Shown in pieces: positions 44,985-58,600 of a DNA stretch of 64,000 nt. Under the pieces are notes generated by a model. The model was not told the DNA's origin, ran no database searches, and worked only from the letters and a program-made list of their open reading frames with translations. Numbering within the stretch: position 1 is the stretch's first letter; the number at the start of each line of letters is the position of its first letter. This DNA comes from Solen grandis (taxonomy: Eukaryota > Mollusca > Bivalvia > Adapedonta > Solenidae): contig CM037794.1 in assembly GCA_021229015.1 (NCBI GenBank), forward strand, positions 44,266,644-44,330,643, given 5' to 3'. Both the position numbers and the translations under genes were made by a program.

Positions 44985-45156
44985 CAAATGGTATATAGCA
45001 TGATACCATAACCAGTAACATTATCCTGACACCTGGCCAACCAGTCCTGAACTACCCTTATATGCTTATCACCAATCAGAACCACTTGTTTAGTATGTCG
45101 CGGTCGGGATTTGAACCCGAGGCGGACGCTCCAACCACTCGATCACCGGGGACGGG
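44985..45156 (-). mobile_element. tRNA-derived SINE, 5' part with tRNA-like head
   Basis: Minus strand: the head 'gtccccggtgatcgagtggt' contains an A-box-like word and the B-box-like GGTTCAAATCC (about 45,106-45,117), then 'ccgaccgcgacatac', then the body to 'gtatcatgctat'. It lacks the 3' half. It gives the best-preserved head of this SINE family in the window. Confidence 0.8.
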
Positions 45157-45993
45157 TCTAAAAGCTTAATAATTATATAAGACTTCTCACAAAAATTTCT
45201 GAATATATATTTATAAAGAAGGCTTTAATTTATTGTCAATGACATAAAATAATTTCGGAGAAATAACATGTTTCTCTAAAAGAAAACCCGTTTTCAGAAA
45301 GATTCCCCTCATGTAGAAAATACGTTCGTTGTACACTTTTTTTAGTAATTTCTTTATCAGAAGATTTATCACTAAAAAATTATAAATAAAAAATATAAAA
45401 AAATACTGAGAAAAAAAACGAAATTGTATTACATTTTTTTGTTTAGAAAAAGCTACATTTATTTTCATTAGTTACTTATTATTTTTTAATATATTTATAT
45501 TTATTTAATACAGATTTCAAAAGAAAATTCTGTCATATGTTGTTCATTACTTTAAATGAATAACAAAATGTGCCGAGATAAAATAGAATGTGTTTAGACC
45601 TTATAGCCCTCGACATTTTATTTTCAGTCTTGCGTGTAGCAACACACAAGCGACGGTGTTGTAATATTGAGTTGCTGTTTGTTAAAAAAAGGACACACTG
45701 ATTTTACTCAGAGAAGCCTTTTAACAATTAAAACAACGTTAGAAAGCGCTCATGAGTAACAGGTCAAGCATAGCTGAAATGCTAAATTATGTGAGTGACT
45801 CTCATCTACCTACGAACGAATACCTCGATGTAGGTGGCATAAGAACTAGGAATGTACTAGGTGCCGCACCGGGTCGCCCTATGTAGCAAGTTTCGTTAAG
45901 TGAGTGTCCTGTACTTCTTCAGCTTAATTTGGCCACTAGAAGCTATATCAACCACTTTCACTAGTCATATCTATTTGTTTTTGTCTTTTTCTT

Positions 45994-45995
<2 letters not shown>
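45157..45995. other. Intergenic, nothing recognised
   Basis: A patch at about 45,820-45,930 is moderately GC-rich ('gtgccgcaccgggtcgccct') but has no identity I can name. Confidence 0.4.
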
Positions 45996-46073
<78 letters not shown>

Positions 46074-46074
46074 C
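45996..46074. repeat. (AAAT)n microsatellite
   Basis: About 19 units. It sits at the edge of the 46,078 inverted-repeat arm. Confidence 0.95.
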
Positions 46075-46077
46075 TAG

Positions 46078-47740
46078 AAGTCGTTTGTTTAAGATACAAA
46101 CGAATCGACTTTCCGCTTGTTTATTTCAAAGGTATTGAATATGTAAGTCAATACAAAGAAATGGAATAATGATGCATAATAATGTCAGATTTAATACGGA
46201 ACTCATCATTATCATAAATACATACTTATGTTCAAAAATAAGTTTTAAATATTTTTTTCATTTTTACCCCTTTAAAAAGATATTGAGAAAGCATTAATAT
46301 GGATCTTATTTGATTACGCAACCGTTTACTATCATGCGGAAAAAAACAGGAACATTTTAAGATAATACTATCCCCAAGATTTCTTTCTTTCATTATTCAA
46401 TCGATTTTAAAAGTTTTTTTTTATTCTTTATTTAATATTTATTTCTTCGTAAGTATATGACTTAACAAATATTCTTTGTAATATGATCCGCATAATGGAA
46501 ATTATAAAAAAGAAAATTTGCAACAATAGACTGAAACAGAGGCAGACGTGTAAGCAAAATCATGGAAATAATTTCTTATTTCTATGTAATTATAAACGTT
46601 ATAAATGTCTTGACTTGACTTGACTTGACTAGTTGAGTTTACCGTCGCTTCGAGAGTGTTTCAGTCATATAGCGACGTCCAGCTAATAACAGGTGGAGGA
46701 AGACCCCGAATGCACGGAGGCATCCGGGTAGAACCACCGACCTACCGCTATAAACGTCTTGAAACTTTAAACCATTCATTTGCTTTATATACATGTCTTT
46801 GTTTATTTTTACATATTTAAAGAAGAAACCGTTAAACATTTAGAAAACATAAAAAATCGAAAGGTAGATAGGTAGATATACATGTATTTTTCATTTTCTT
46901 CAGTTTTGCGGAAAGTCGTGATAGCAAATGCAATAAGTTATCCGTAAAGGTTTTCTGGCTCTAGTATAATTATAGTAATTTATCGTAAATGCGACTCATT
47001 TACTCAAAAACGTATCAAAATTCACTATTAAACGAAGGCACTCTTTCCTGCAAAAGAATAATCGGATCTTGCTCAACCAACCCAATGCCCGCATTCATTT
47101 CTTTCTTCAAATATTAGATTTTCATGAATTAGCCCTTTTACGAAAAACATGAATAAGTCATGTTTGATAACGAAATCACTTGAAATTTTCTGGACTTTTT
47201 GCGCATGTTAAGGTACGGCAATATTACTTATTTAAAGTTAATATATCCAATCTTATGATCTTTTAAATATATTTAGCTTACAAATCAATGTTGTCATAAA
47301 CAAGTGACACAACCTAAATTCATTAAGGTATGCTTAAGATTTGCATCAATACTTGTGACGCTGGAGCGCGAATACAAATTGAAATAAACGAGTTTTATAT
47401 TTCAGCGACGTCAACATCAAGTGACTAAAGAAAAATAACTTTCTTTTGCAAGGACATCTTCAGCTTAGGTCTTATAATTCACAAAACATATCTTCGAGAA
47501 TGCGAACAGGTTTGTTTTCACATTTTCAAGTAGGCATTCCATCAGAATATGCTTGATGGCGTAATCACTTTAAATTTTCAGGACCTAATGAAGTTCATTG
47601 GTCTAATTGGCGATTTTATATGAATTTTTTTTTTAAATAATTCTTGCTTTAGTATGCATGACGTCATAACCAGGTGACAAAACAAACATTTCTTGCAGTA
47701 TTCATCACTTCAATTTTAACTCTATCAATTCTGAAGATTT
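46078..47740 (-). repeat. Inverted-repeat arm (partner 11,480-13,300)
   Basis: Reverse-complement match to 11,480-13,300, split by a SINE fragment (46,636-46,752) and a (TTGAC)4 run at about 46,606-46,629. From 47,660 it adjoins sequence directly homologous to 6,040-6,220 ('gacgttataaccacgt'). Confidence 0.75.
46636..46752 (-). mobile_element. SINE body fragment
   Basis: Minus strand: 'ggtaggtcggtggttctacc' and 'cggggtcttcctccacctg' with 'gacgtcgctatatgac', the body of the SINE at 12,708, lacking the tRNA-like head. Confidence 0.8.
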
Positions 47741-47831
47741 AATTAAGATTGATAAAAATTCATGATACCAGAGCGAACGAAATCTTTAAAAAGAAATGGT
47801 TTTTGTCTTTTTGATGACGTTATAACCACGT

Positions 47832-47931
47832 NNNNNNNNNNNNNNNNNNNNNNNNNNNNNNNNNNNNNNNNNNNNNNNNNNNNNNNNNNNNNNNNNNNNN
47901 NNNNNNNNNNNNNNNNNNNNNNNNNNNNNNN
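47832..47931. other. Assembly gap, exactly 100 N
   Basis: A run of 100 N, the usual placeholder for a gap of unknown length. Sequence on its right starts with homopolymer-rich, low-quality-looking DNA. Confidence 0.98.
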
Positions 47932-48165
47932 TTTTTCAATAAAAAAGGGGAAAATTTTTCCCTCCTAAACCGTTTTGCCATAATCGAATTGCCTAAATTT
48001 TATGGTAATAAACATTGTTATAAAGTTTGAATATATTGCTTAAGAAATGAAATGCTATGTCAAACAAACAAAAACGATTGACACGGACAGACGGACGGAC
48101 AACGGACATTCATCGATTCTTACAGCTCATTCTGAGCACATGTGCTCAGTGAGCTAAAATTAATA
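47932..48165 (+). repeat. Right end of a dispersed repeat with an 18-bp palindrome
   Basis: 'gacacggacagacggacgga' is followed by the perfect palindrome CTGAGCACATGTGCTCAG (48,132-48,149) and 'tgagctaaaa'. It probably ends a family whose left end is like 4,324; pairing the two is inference. Confidence 0.5.
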
Positions 48166-49150
48166 GTTTTCTTAGAAAAAAAGCAATAAAGTGATTAGAC
48201 TAACGCAGAAGTGCATGAAAGAACCGTATAAAATTCTTATTTCTCATCTAACTTCCTTATATTAATCCAATTTTTAAAAAAAAAAGGCCTTTATATTTCC
48301 AGCATTTCAATGTTTCATGTTTCAACTGTCCTGTTACGTGTTCTGAGATATAGAAATTATTTTTCAAGGGAAACGGCAAAAATCGGCAAAGCGATGTTCA
48401 TGTCTATTATTGCCCTTCGCCAAATAACTTTATAATTAATGGTCCGATCATTAAAATCTGCATACCATTAGAACCGCAATTGTATCACGCTAATAACACT
48501 GTTCTTTATGTTATTTTCAGAAAAAGTTTCTTCGAAAAAAGCAATCAAGTGATCGGACTTACTGCAGAAATGCATGAAAGAACGGTAAAATTTCTTTATT
48601 TCTCATCTAACTTCTTTATATGTCCAATTTTAAAAAGAAAGGCCAATATATTTCCATAATTTCACGTGTTTCATAGTTTCCACTTTTCTGTTACTGTTCG
48701 GAGATATAGAAAGTTATTTTTCAAGGAAACGCAAAAAATCGGCAAAACGATGTTCATGTCTATTATTGTCTTTCGACAAATAACTTTATAATTTATGGTC
48801 CGATCATTAAAATCTGCTTATCATTAAAACCGCATTACATCATGCAAAAAATTGTTCTTTACGTTATTTAAAAAAAAATTAATAGTTTCTTCGAAAAAAG
48901 CAATCAGATGATCGGGACTTACTGCAGGAGTGCAGAAAAAACGGTTTTACTGAATTATATTTTTCATGTAACTTCCTTATATTACGTCCCAATTTTAATT
49001 TCCCACAATTCACTAGCTACATAATTGTTTATCTTTAAACACTTTATAGATACGGGGGGGTTAAACCTTGAGCATAACGGCAAAAATCGGGGATAAATAT
49101 GTTCATATCGTTTTGTTTTTTTCCATATAACTTAATGCATATTAGGTCAA
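48164..49150 (+). repeat. ~355-bp tandem repeat, three units
   Basis: Units start 'atagttttcttag' (48,164), 'tttcttcgaaaaaag' (about 48,529) and again at about 48,885. Each contains 'agtgcatgaaagaac'-like, 'ttatttctcatctaactt', 'ggcaaaatcggcaaa'-like and 'ggtccgatcattaaaatctg'. The unit also occurs singly at 3,930-4,320 and 57,870-58,250. A poly-A-rich tract follows at about 49,167-49,203. Confidence 0.8.
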
Positions 49151-50091
49151 TCATTAAAATTTAAAAAACAAAAAAAAACAAAAAAAAAAAAAAAAAAAAA
49201 AAACGGCCAGGCATTGATCTACAAATTATATTCAAGCTCTTATTAACAAAAATCAATAATTATCGAGATATAAGTAGTTAAGTGCGCATAGGGTTGCAAC
49301 ATTGGTTTTCTGCAATAACTAAACCCGATTAAACCCCCCGATCTTCAAAAACTATATATCATCTGAAAACCTTTCAAAGCACTACAAATTATACACATAG
49401 GTCTATATCAAATATTTTTCGTTTTTGAGATATTTAAGGCCGAAGAAAAAACCGAAAATTAAACATGGTGACCTTGACCTTAGCTATCTTCCGGAAACGG
49501 AAGTGACTGATAAACAATAAAGGCTTTGTTGCTCCTTCGGTGAAAATTTTATGCAAATCGGTCAAAAACTTCACTGTCTTCCAGTGCTAAAAAAATCGTA
49601 TATTTTGGATAAAAAATTTGATAACGCGTCATGACGTCATTTTAGTTCATATGACGTAAGTCTTCTCAGAGCGGAAAGAAATCAATAGAACACATGTTCT
49701 GTCCAAATTTCATGTTTCTAGCTTATCTGAGTGATTCGTAATACTTCAATACATTTTCAGGTCCAAAGTTCGAAACTTGGTTCAGCAATAGATCCCTTGA
49801 TCTTTTCAAATATTCAAAATGTATATATTCCTACACAACAAGAACTTAATATATACATTCTGTGAAAAAAATAAGTACATCGGTCCAGAAATGACGGCTG
49901 TAGAGCGCGTACAAGCTTTTGTGCCTTTTTTCAGCCCTGACGTCATGTGACGTCACATGAAAAAAAATGTGACGATCAAAAGCGTCGAAGTCACTGTGTA
50001 TACTGTTAAAATTTCATGCTGCTAGCTCATCGGCAACCTGTTTTAAATTTGAACATCAAAAGGAAGAAAAAAAGTAGAAATAATAATAATA

Positions 50092-51940
50092 ACTAGATTT
50101 CGTTTGTCCCGAACAAACGATAGGGCTTTCTGCTCAATGACCTCAGTGTCATTGTGACCTGACATTTGACTCTATTACCTCAAAATCGTAGGTGTCACAG
50201 GCCGTGGCAATGTCTTTACGAAGTTTCACAGACAAGGATTATTTCTTCTCAAGTAATAAATAAAAAAGATTTTATATTTAGAGTCATTTTGATCCTGACC
50301 TTTGACGTAATGAACTCAAAATTAAAAACAGGATCGTGAACTGGCCATGGACTATGTCCCTAACAAGTTTTTCACAAATATAAGCTTATCATTCTCAAGG
50401 AATTCAGCGGACAATGATTTTTATATTAAATGGCACTGTTACCTAGTCTTTTGTTCGAATGACCTTAAAATCAATAGGGGTCTTCAACGACAATGAGTAA
50501 TTTCCCTACCAAGTTTCAAAACCCTATGCGTTTTCCTTCTCAATTTATTGTGCGAACAAGGATTTTACTCTAACTGTCAATGTGACCTTGACCTTTGACG
50601 TAATGACCTCAAAATCAATAATGATCATCCACTATCCATGTCAACCTCTCATCTAAGTATGAAGACAGCACACATATTAGTTATCAAGTTATTGAGTGGA
50701 CATTGATATTGCTAACGGACTAACAGATGGACAAGTGCCTTATCATGATTAGGGCATAAATAAAACTTGGTATCGTAAGAAAGCTCTTACAATATCAATT
50801 ATTTCACTTTCTTATATTTTCACCTATCTGTAACAGCTTCTTAGGTACAGATAACTAAAGGACCACTGCAAAAGTGCATGAATGAATCTTCTAAATTTTT
50901 ATTTTTCTTGTTACTTCATTAATGATGTCCACTTTCAAAAACCTGGGTACCGTTAGAAGGGTCTTCCAATTCAATAAATTTAACATGCTTATATATGGAT
51001 TTATATTTAATCACTTTAAAGATAAAGATAGTTATACCTATGAATCCTAGCCAATTCCTTAAAATTTTCAAGTCTATTAGAATGGCAAGAGATCACTCTT
51101 CAAATTATATTCATACCCTTATTTACAAAATTCAATGTTTCTTTGATATAAGCATTAAATGCACTTGGGTTTTTTCTGCCAAAACTCAACTGATCCAATC
51201 CCGATCATCAAAAACTAAATATCATCTGGAGGTCTTTCAAAGCTCTACAAATGATATCAATATGTCTCGATAGAATATTTATCCTTTTTGAGATATTAAA
51301 GTCAGAGAAAAAACAAAAATAACTGAAATATGACCTTGACCTCTGTGATTTTCCGGAAACAGATGTAACCATGTTCGACGGAACACAAGATTGCACATTA
51401 ATTGAAAGTTACATGTTACTCGTCAAAAAATAAGCCTGCAGGGCCTAAAAAAACGATTATTCAAATGCAAAATTTGATTATTATGTTTCTGACGTTAAAT
51501 GACGTTATAACGACGTCAGTTGTCATGAAAACAAATAAGATCTCAAGACACATATGCTATTTATTTGTTTAAATCTCATTTTTTGAGATAAAATCTCGAA
51601 CTTTTGGAATCTTGAAAAGTTTAGTAAGTATTCACATCTACATCCTAATGTACACTCCTGTGAAAATATCAACCGCCCGATTAGAAATGACAGCGGCAGA
51701 GCGCCAAGCAAATTTGGTAGCATTTTCGAATGTGACGTTGCATGACGTCATATGGAGATGAAAATTATTGCATTCAAAAGGGTCAAAGTCACGCTGATAA
51801 CTATTAAAATTACATTGGCTGGCTCATTTGCAACCTGTTTTAATTTGAACCTCAAACTGAGAAAAATTATAATAAGAAAAAAAAACAAAAAAACATAACA
51901 AACCCAACAGGACTTTCTGCTTGAGGCAGAAAGCCCTAGT
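50092..51940 (+). mobile_element. Candidate Helentron-type non-autonomous element with internal tandem repeats
   Basis: The left end is ACTAG followed by a hairpin (arms TCGTTTGT 50,100-50,107 and ACAAACGA 50,113-50,120) and AGGGCTTTCTGCTCAA. The right end is TTGAGGCAGAAAGCCCTAGT (51,921-51,940), the inverted form of the left subterminus, itself preceded by CTTTCTGC so that it can fold. The interior holds about four ~140-base direct repeats around 'tgaccttgacctttgacgta' and 'atgacctcaaaatcaa' (50,150-50,720). No protein is encoded. Subterminal inverted repeats, an end hairpin and a tandem core fit Helentron-associated elements known in bivalves; family placement is inference. Confidence 0.55.
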
Positions 51941-54479
51941 AAGAAGAATAAACATAACAAACCCTATACGTTTTTCCGCAGTTTGCGGAAAGCCATAATG
52001 ATGTAGCTGTTTCAGTGTACTGATTTAGACAGATAAAATGCATACCATTGTACACCTTGTAATAACGATTGAAAAGGGGACTGAATAGAATGACATTCAA
52101 TGATATGCACACAGACGAGAACTTTATCATACAAATTTGCCATTTTTCAAACAAAACCTTGACCTGACGATTGGCGCGAGATTAAACCTACAAATACAAT
52201 GCATAATAAAAATCTCGTATAACTTGAATAATAATACTTGCTTTGGTCTTTTTTTCAATGTGTTTTCACTGCTTCGTTGCCCTATAGAGGATGAATACAC
52301 TGTATCGTAATGTATATCAAGATAACCCCACGTATATTCATGATCATGTAAATTTCCTGTTCAGTTTTAATATATATATCTAGAGTGACGCTTTTAATGG
52401 ATTTGAATATTAAACCTATAATAATAACGACCAAACCTTATAATCAAATTTTTAATCCAATCCCCTGATAAAAGTATCTGTAAAATAATGCATTGTGTCC
52501 TTGGTTGTTATCTTGATGCGCTTCTATATTAATGATAATTCAAAACTTTGAGGAAAAACAGTTTATTTTATTTGCACATTTCTTTTTGTTCCATTAAAAG
52601 TGGATGCAGTGGTGCAATGGTAATGTGCTCGAATGTGATCATGAATGTTTTGGTTTCTTTTGAACACCGTTGGGACAAAAGTTGTCATGACCTTCACAAA
52701 CGCAAAGTACTGGTCCAACCCAGAAATGTCGAGATGGATTAGTATAAGTTGTAGAAACTTGCTTCTCGATCGAGGTAAAATAGATAAGTTAACAAGTTAA
52801 AGTAAATGATATCCCCAGTAGTACTTTAATCTCCAATTTATTCAATAATAAGATTATATATTTTGTCATGTCATAAAAAAATGATCGGGTACAGGTAAAT
52901 TTCCTGTCATTTCTATTTTTGTGTCCTTGCACGCTGCGAATACTTGTGTGTGCATACTTTGAAATTGATTGCATAATTTGTTTGTACCACTGGCGAGAAT
53001 TTTTTATCAATAATGCCTTTATTGCGTTTTGTAACCTGGTCTCCATTGAAGTCCCTGGAGATTACAAATATGCACACACTATGTGAATATGTGAATACAT
53101 TGCCCGATATGAATAATGTCCGTTACTGTCTGCCGTCTAGCTTTGCAAAGTCCATTCATTGTTTATTGACTATTAAACTACTCTATGTTTGCACCATCGA
53201 TTTATTTGCCCAATGTCTATACAGTAGTTCTAGTACATGTATTAGTCCAAACAATGAGCCGCTCGGTGCGACATGCTTTTTTTTAGGTACGGTTGTCACG
53301 CCTCTGTGCCTTATGTCAAAACCAGCTAAAACTGAGTGGAGATCAGAATCGGTGACTTGATATTCTTTTCGTTAATAACACATGCACGCATTTCACGCAT
53401 TTGTGTCAAAAAACATTCAATAAACACTAAATTTTAAAAGAAATCAAACTTTTGCAATAATAAACAAAATCCGATTAATCCACGCCTTCTGCTTGCAGTG
53501 AAAAAATCACACATGCGCACTTCAAGTGGTGTAGTTATAGAAGAATATCATATGTCAGGGATAGTGTACCGAACACCTCCACCTCTCTCTCTCTCCTCTC
53601 TCTCTCTCAGCATTTCTTTTCGATCATCAGCTGATGAAAATAAACAAGAACGATTTGAGAATATATAAATTGATTAATTTATTGTATGTTGATTCCTTAT
53701 TAATAATAACATTTTGTTAATTTCAATTCAATTTATATTTTATTTATTGACGGAGACATAATCACAAAACAGAAATAAACAATAGATTTCATTCGTTGAT
53801 ACAATTATAGGGTTTTTCTGCTAGCTTTGTCAAACGTAAAGCTTTATATCGCAATGTCAAAATTAACTTAACATCAATTCTTATTTTGACATAATTTTCT
53901 TACAAGTTGACCAATTTCAGTAATCTAGTTACCAAAAGAAATGTCTTGAATATCCATTCAATCCGATTGCAATAGTTTGGGTCTATCATAAAGTAACATA
54001 CACGAATATGTTAATTGCATTAACCCCATGATTCTTAGGTCAATCGTAAAACTTAAAGAATCAAAAGAACTACCAAACATGCCCTACAAATAAATATCAT
54101 ATTCATATTTTCGAAAATCAAACATATTCGAAACATAAACTGTTAAGCGCACTGGGGGTAACAGAATTTCGTTTTCAGCCATATCTCAACTGATTCAACC
54201 CCGACATCAAAAGCTGAAATGTCTTTCAAAGCACTACAAATTATATGTATAGCATCTCGATAGTAAATTATCGTGTTAGAGATATGTAAGGCCAAAGAAA
54301 AAACAAAACAAAAAACCGCTAATTGACCTATGACCTTGACCGTTTGCTTATTTCAGTAATATTGCCCCATAGGATCTAATGCTGCACCCTTCAGTCAAAA
54401 TTCATGCAAATTAAACAAAAAATAAGGACTATAGGCCGTAAAACCCGTTTAATTTCAGTACAAATAGGTGTTTAGGACT
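51941..54479. other. Repeat-unit DNA without a recognised gene
   Basis: It contains the hairpin terminus with arms TTTCCGC/GCGGAAA near 51,973-51,993 and a CT-rich microsatellite at about 53,583-53,609. Several 60-115-codon frames here lack domains and are disrupted by single-base differences in the second copy. Confidence 0.5.
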
Positions 54480-57400
54480 TGTAACGTCACTGAGGACATA
54501 TGACGTTCATCTTATCAGAATGCAAAGAATACGTACTGACTTATATTCATCTAAATATCAGCCTTCTAACTCACATGGAAGCGATGTTATGCGTATTTGA
54601 AATTTGACGTCAATGGTTCGAATATGGATTCACCATAGAACCTTTGCCTTTATAAATATGGAAAAACGGACACTGGATGCAAAACTAGAACGTAACATTC
54701 AGTGAAATTTTGATGAACTTCGTCCAAATATAATGGCTGTAGACCGCGTAAAATATTTTGTAGACAACGTCAAGTTTGACGTTATATGACGTCATGGGCA
54801 TAAGAAAATCAATGATATGAAATATAAATATCTTAAATATATGCCATTTTTTTTTCATTCCCCTGGATCCTTGCAACATATAGAATTAACCCGTGGAATA
54901 AGAAATTATTTTGACCTCATGACGTCAATGACGTCAAATACGTTTCTTCTTAAAGAATAAAAGAAGTCTTAGATACTATATTCATGTAACAATCAGCTTT
55001 CTAACTCATCTGGTAGCGATTTTATACATATTTGAAATTTGAACGTGAATGGTTCGAATCTTGAATTCACCATAGAACCATAGAACTAGAAATGTAAAAT
55101 ATACACTCTGTGAAAACTTGATGAAAATCGGTCCAGAAATACTGGCTGCTGATTGCGTGCAACCTTTTATACACAATGTTACGTTTGACGTCATATGACG
55201 TCATATGCAAAGAATAACCATTGAAATAATAATGTCAATATCTAGAGGTATATGCCTTTGAATTTCATGTCCGGGACCTTTGCAATATATGAAAATATAC
55301 CGTAGAAAATAAAATTTTGGACCGATGACGTCATATGACATCAAATGACGTTCATCTAACAGAAGGTAAATGACTCTTAGAGACTTATATTCATTCCAAA
55401 TATCAGCTTCCTTACTCTTCGGAAGCGATTTTTTATACATTTGAAACTTGAGGTCAATGGTTCGAATCTTGGATTTGCGATAGGATATTAGCCATTTCGA
55501 ATTTTAAAAAAATGGACACCAGGATGCACAACTTAAACGTAACGTATTCATTCTGGTAAATTTCGATGAGAATCAGTCAAAAAATAATAGCTATAGACCG
55601 CATACAAACTTTTATAAACGACGTCAAGTTTTGACGTCAAGACACGCCAAAGGCAAATGAAAATCTATGATATGGAAATCAACTATGTCAAGCATATGCT
55701 GTCAAAATTCATGGTACTCGACTTTTGCAACAAAATAGAAATTAACACGCAGAAATAAGAAATTATTTTTCACTTTTTGACGTCATATGACGTCAAATGA
55801 CGTTCATCCCTTAGGATAAAATAACAGACTTAGAGTCTAATATTCATCCAAAAACACTTTCTATCTTATCTGGAAGTGACTTTATAGGTATTTTGAAATT
55901 TGACGTCAATGGTTCGAATATTTGATTCGCCACTGAATCATTGTCCTCTATTAAATTGGAAAAACGGACACCTGAATGCATAACTAGAAAGTACAAACAA
56001 TTTTTAGAAACGTAAAGTTTGACGTCATATGACGTCGTACAATCTTTTGTAGAGAACGTCAATTTTGACATCATGTGACTCATAGTCATAAGAAAATCAA
56101 TGAAATGAAATATGCAGTATCTTAAATGTATGCCTTTATTTTTCATTCCCCCCGGGATCTTTGCCATATATAGAAATTAACGCGTAGATAAAGAAATTCT
56201 TTTTATCCTTGACGTCATATGACGCCAAATGACGTTCATCCTCACAGAAAAGAAATAAGTCATAGAAACTAATAAATGTCAGCTTTCTAACTCACCTGGA
56301 AGCGATTTTAATACGTATCTGAACTTTGACGTCAATGGTTCGAATCTTGGATTCGCCATAGAACCTTTGCCTTTATGAATTGGAAAAACGGACACCTGGA
56401 TATAAACTAAAACGTGTATACACATTTGATGGAAATCGGTCCAGAAATAATGGCTTTAGAACCAAATACAAACTTTTTGTCGTGACGTCAATCTGATGTA
56501 TTTGAAATCATATGAATAAAGGCATCATTGCATTCAAAAGTTCACCATTTGCTGCATATGCTTATTTATTTTCATGGTCCTTGAAACACTACAACATATA
56601 TAAATTAACGCTAAATATCAAATATTCTGTTGAACTTTTGACGTCAATGCCGTCGAATGACATTCATATTCACATAATTAAAACACACTGGAGACTAATA
56701 ATCTGTCCAAATATTAGCTTCTAACTCATCTAGAAGCGATTTTTAGGTGTTATTAATTTTACGTCAATGGTTCGAATCTTGGATTTGCCATATAACCTTT
56801 GTCTTTCGAATTTGGAAAAAAACAGGATGCACAACAAGAGAGAAACATACACAATCTGTGAAATATTGATGAAAAACGGTACAGAAAAAATGGCATGTAG
56901 ACCACATACAACCTTTTAAAGCGACAAGTTATACGTTAAGAAACGTCACAGCAAAGGAAAATGATTGAAATGCAAAATATTCTACTGAAGCATATCTATA
57001 AAATTTCTAGGTGCTCGAAGGTTGCAACATATAGAAGTCAACACATAGAAATCAAAATTATTTTCACCTTATGACGTCCATATACGTCAAATGACGTTCA
57101 CTTCACAGAATGTAAAACACATTTGAAGACTAACAATAATCTAAAAATCATTCCCGTAATTCATCTGGAAGCCCAGTTATAGTATTTGAAATTTGACGTC
57201 AATAGTTCGAACTTTGGATTCACCATAAAAACTTTGCCTTTTCGAATTTTGTAAAACGATACCGTATGCACAACTAAAACGTAACATAAAAATTCTGTGA
57301 TATTATGATGAAAATCGTCCAGAAATAATGGATTAGTCCGCGAACAAACTTTTGTAGACACGCAAGTATGACTTTATATGACGTCATAGGCATATAAAAA

Positions 57401-57480
57401 TCATTGACGCAAAATTTCATCATCTGAAGTGAATTCCTTCAAATTGTCATGGTCCTGTGGCTCTTGCAACATATAGAAAT
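54480..57480 (+). repeat. TGACGTCA tandem array (copy B)
   Basis: The same monomers as 901-3,590, with block positions near 54,500, 54,919, 55,325, 55,778, 56,211, 56,639 and 57,070. Compared with both other copies this one has many isolated single-base deletions, including inside palindromes, which looks like consensus error. No coding capacity. Confidence 0.85.
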
Positions 57481-57511
57481 GAAGGCGTAGAAAAGTAGAA
57501 AAGAATAATAA

Positions 57512-58600
57512 GACCTAGACTTCTTTTGTTCTGAACAAAAGAAATGGCTTTCTGCACTGCAAACCATATCAAACCTGATCATTCTCTTTAACTATTCTTA
57601 CATACACCATCTTCAAAAAATTGAAGAAAATCCGTTCCGAAATCACAGCTGTAGAGTGCAAACTTATATAAATAGCATACGAAATCTGTGACGTCATATG
57701 ACATAATTTAGATTTAAAAGTCAATGCATTCAAACGGGAATATGTGACTTTGTTTTCAGTTATGATTTCATAATACTAGCTTTTTTAGAACCATCTTTAA
57801 AAAGACTACAATACTACTCAAACTTGTGTTCTACAAGGGGATGAAGTATCACTAGTCCTCTTTTTCATGTCAAAAAGATATACAAGGTTCCTTTCTTGCA
57901 AATCATTTAGTTATTATAGCACAAGGAAAAACGGGTTTTAAGGAATTCTTATTTTTCATGTTACTTCCTTATATGATGTCCGATTTTAAAAACCTAGGTA
58001 CCGTTAGAAAGATCTTCTGAATTCAAACATTCACCTACTTAATGTTTAAACATATCAGTTAAGGATTTTGAGAAATAGAAAGTTATTCCTCCAAAAGAAA
58101 AGCAATAATCGGCAAAAAGATGATCATGTCAATTACTACCTTTCGACAAATAACTTGATAATTAATGGTCCGAGCATTAAGATCTGCATACCATTAGAAA
58201 CGCATTGCATCATGCTATAATAATGTTTCTTATGTTAACTTAAACAAGAGGGCCAAGATGGCCATGTGTCGCTCACCTGAGTAAGATTGCTGTGTTAGGC
58301 ATGATGACGAAAAATGTGGCATCTAAAGTGTTTACACATATTATCAGACATATGTAACAAATATGAGATAAAAATACATACCATTTTAATAGTTCATTTA
58401 TTTGTTTTCTATGTTTAACGTCCATTTACACTATTTCAATACTTTTATTGACATCATGTATGCATGAAACAGAAATCCAATACTACTTAATAACTGTTAT
58501 ATTATTCCGTTGGAATGAACGAGGGATGACCAGAAAATAGGCAAAATAAATGCTCTTAATACCCTATAATCACGAAATATCTATAGAATTTCACAGAAAA
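57512..58600 (+). repeat. Hairpin-led block and truncated GGCC repeat (copy B)
   Basis: Near-identical to 3,591-4,671 (hairpin 57,521-57,543). It ends at the duplication junction, where 'atttcacagaaa' meets 'agacgtaagtc'. Confidence 0.8.

Larger units (their letters stand above)
49653..58600 (+). repeat. Unit 1 of a direct ~8.95-kb tandem duplication
   Basis: 'gacgtaagtcttctcagagc' starts both 49,653 and 58,601. The following 5.4 kb of the second unit matches this one landmark by landmark to the window's end (55,021-55,030 equals 63,991-64,000). The unit contains, in order, a TGACGTCA monomer, a Helentron-like element, intergenic DNA, the CRE array and the hairpin block. No gene is recognised anywhere in it. 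Confidence 0.9.

Noticed and set aside
52789..53360. Paired 85- and 115-residue frames in the duplicated unit
   Set aside because: The second copy (61.8-62.3 kb) breaks both with one-base differences and neither has a recognisable domain.
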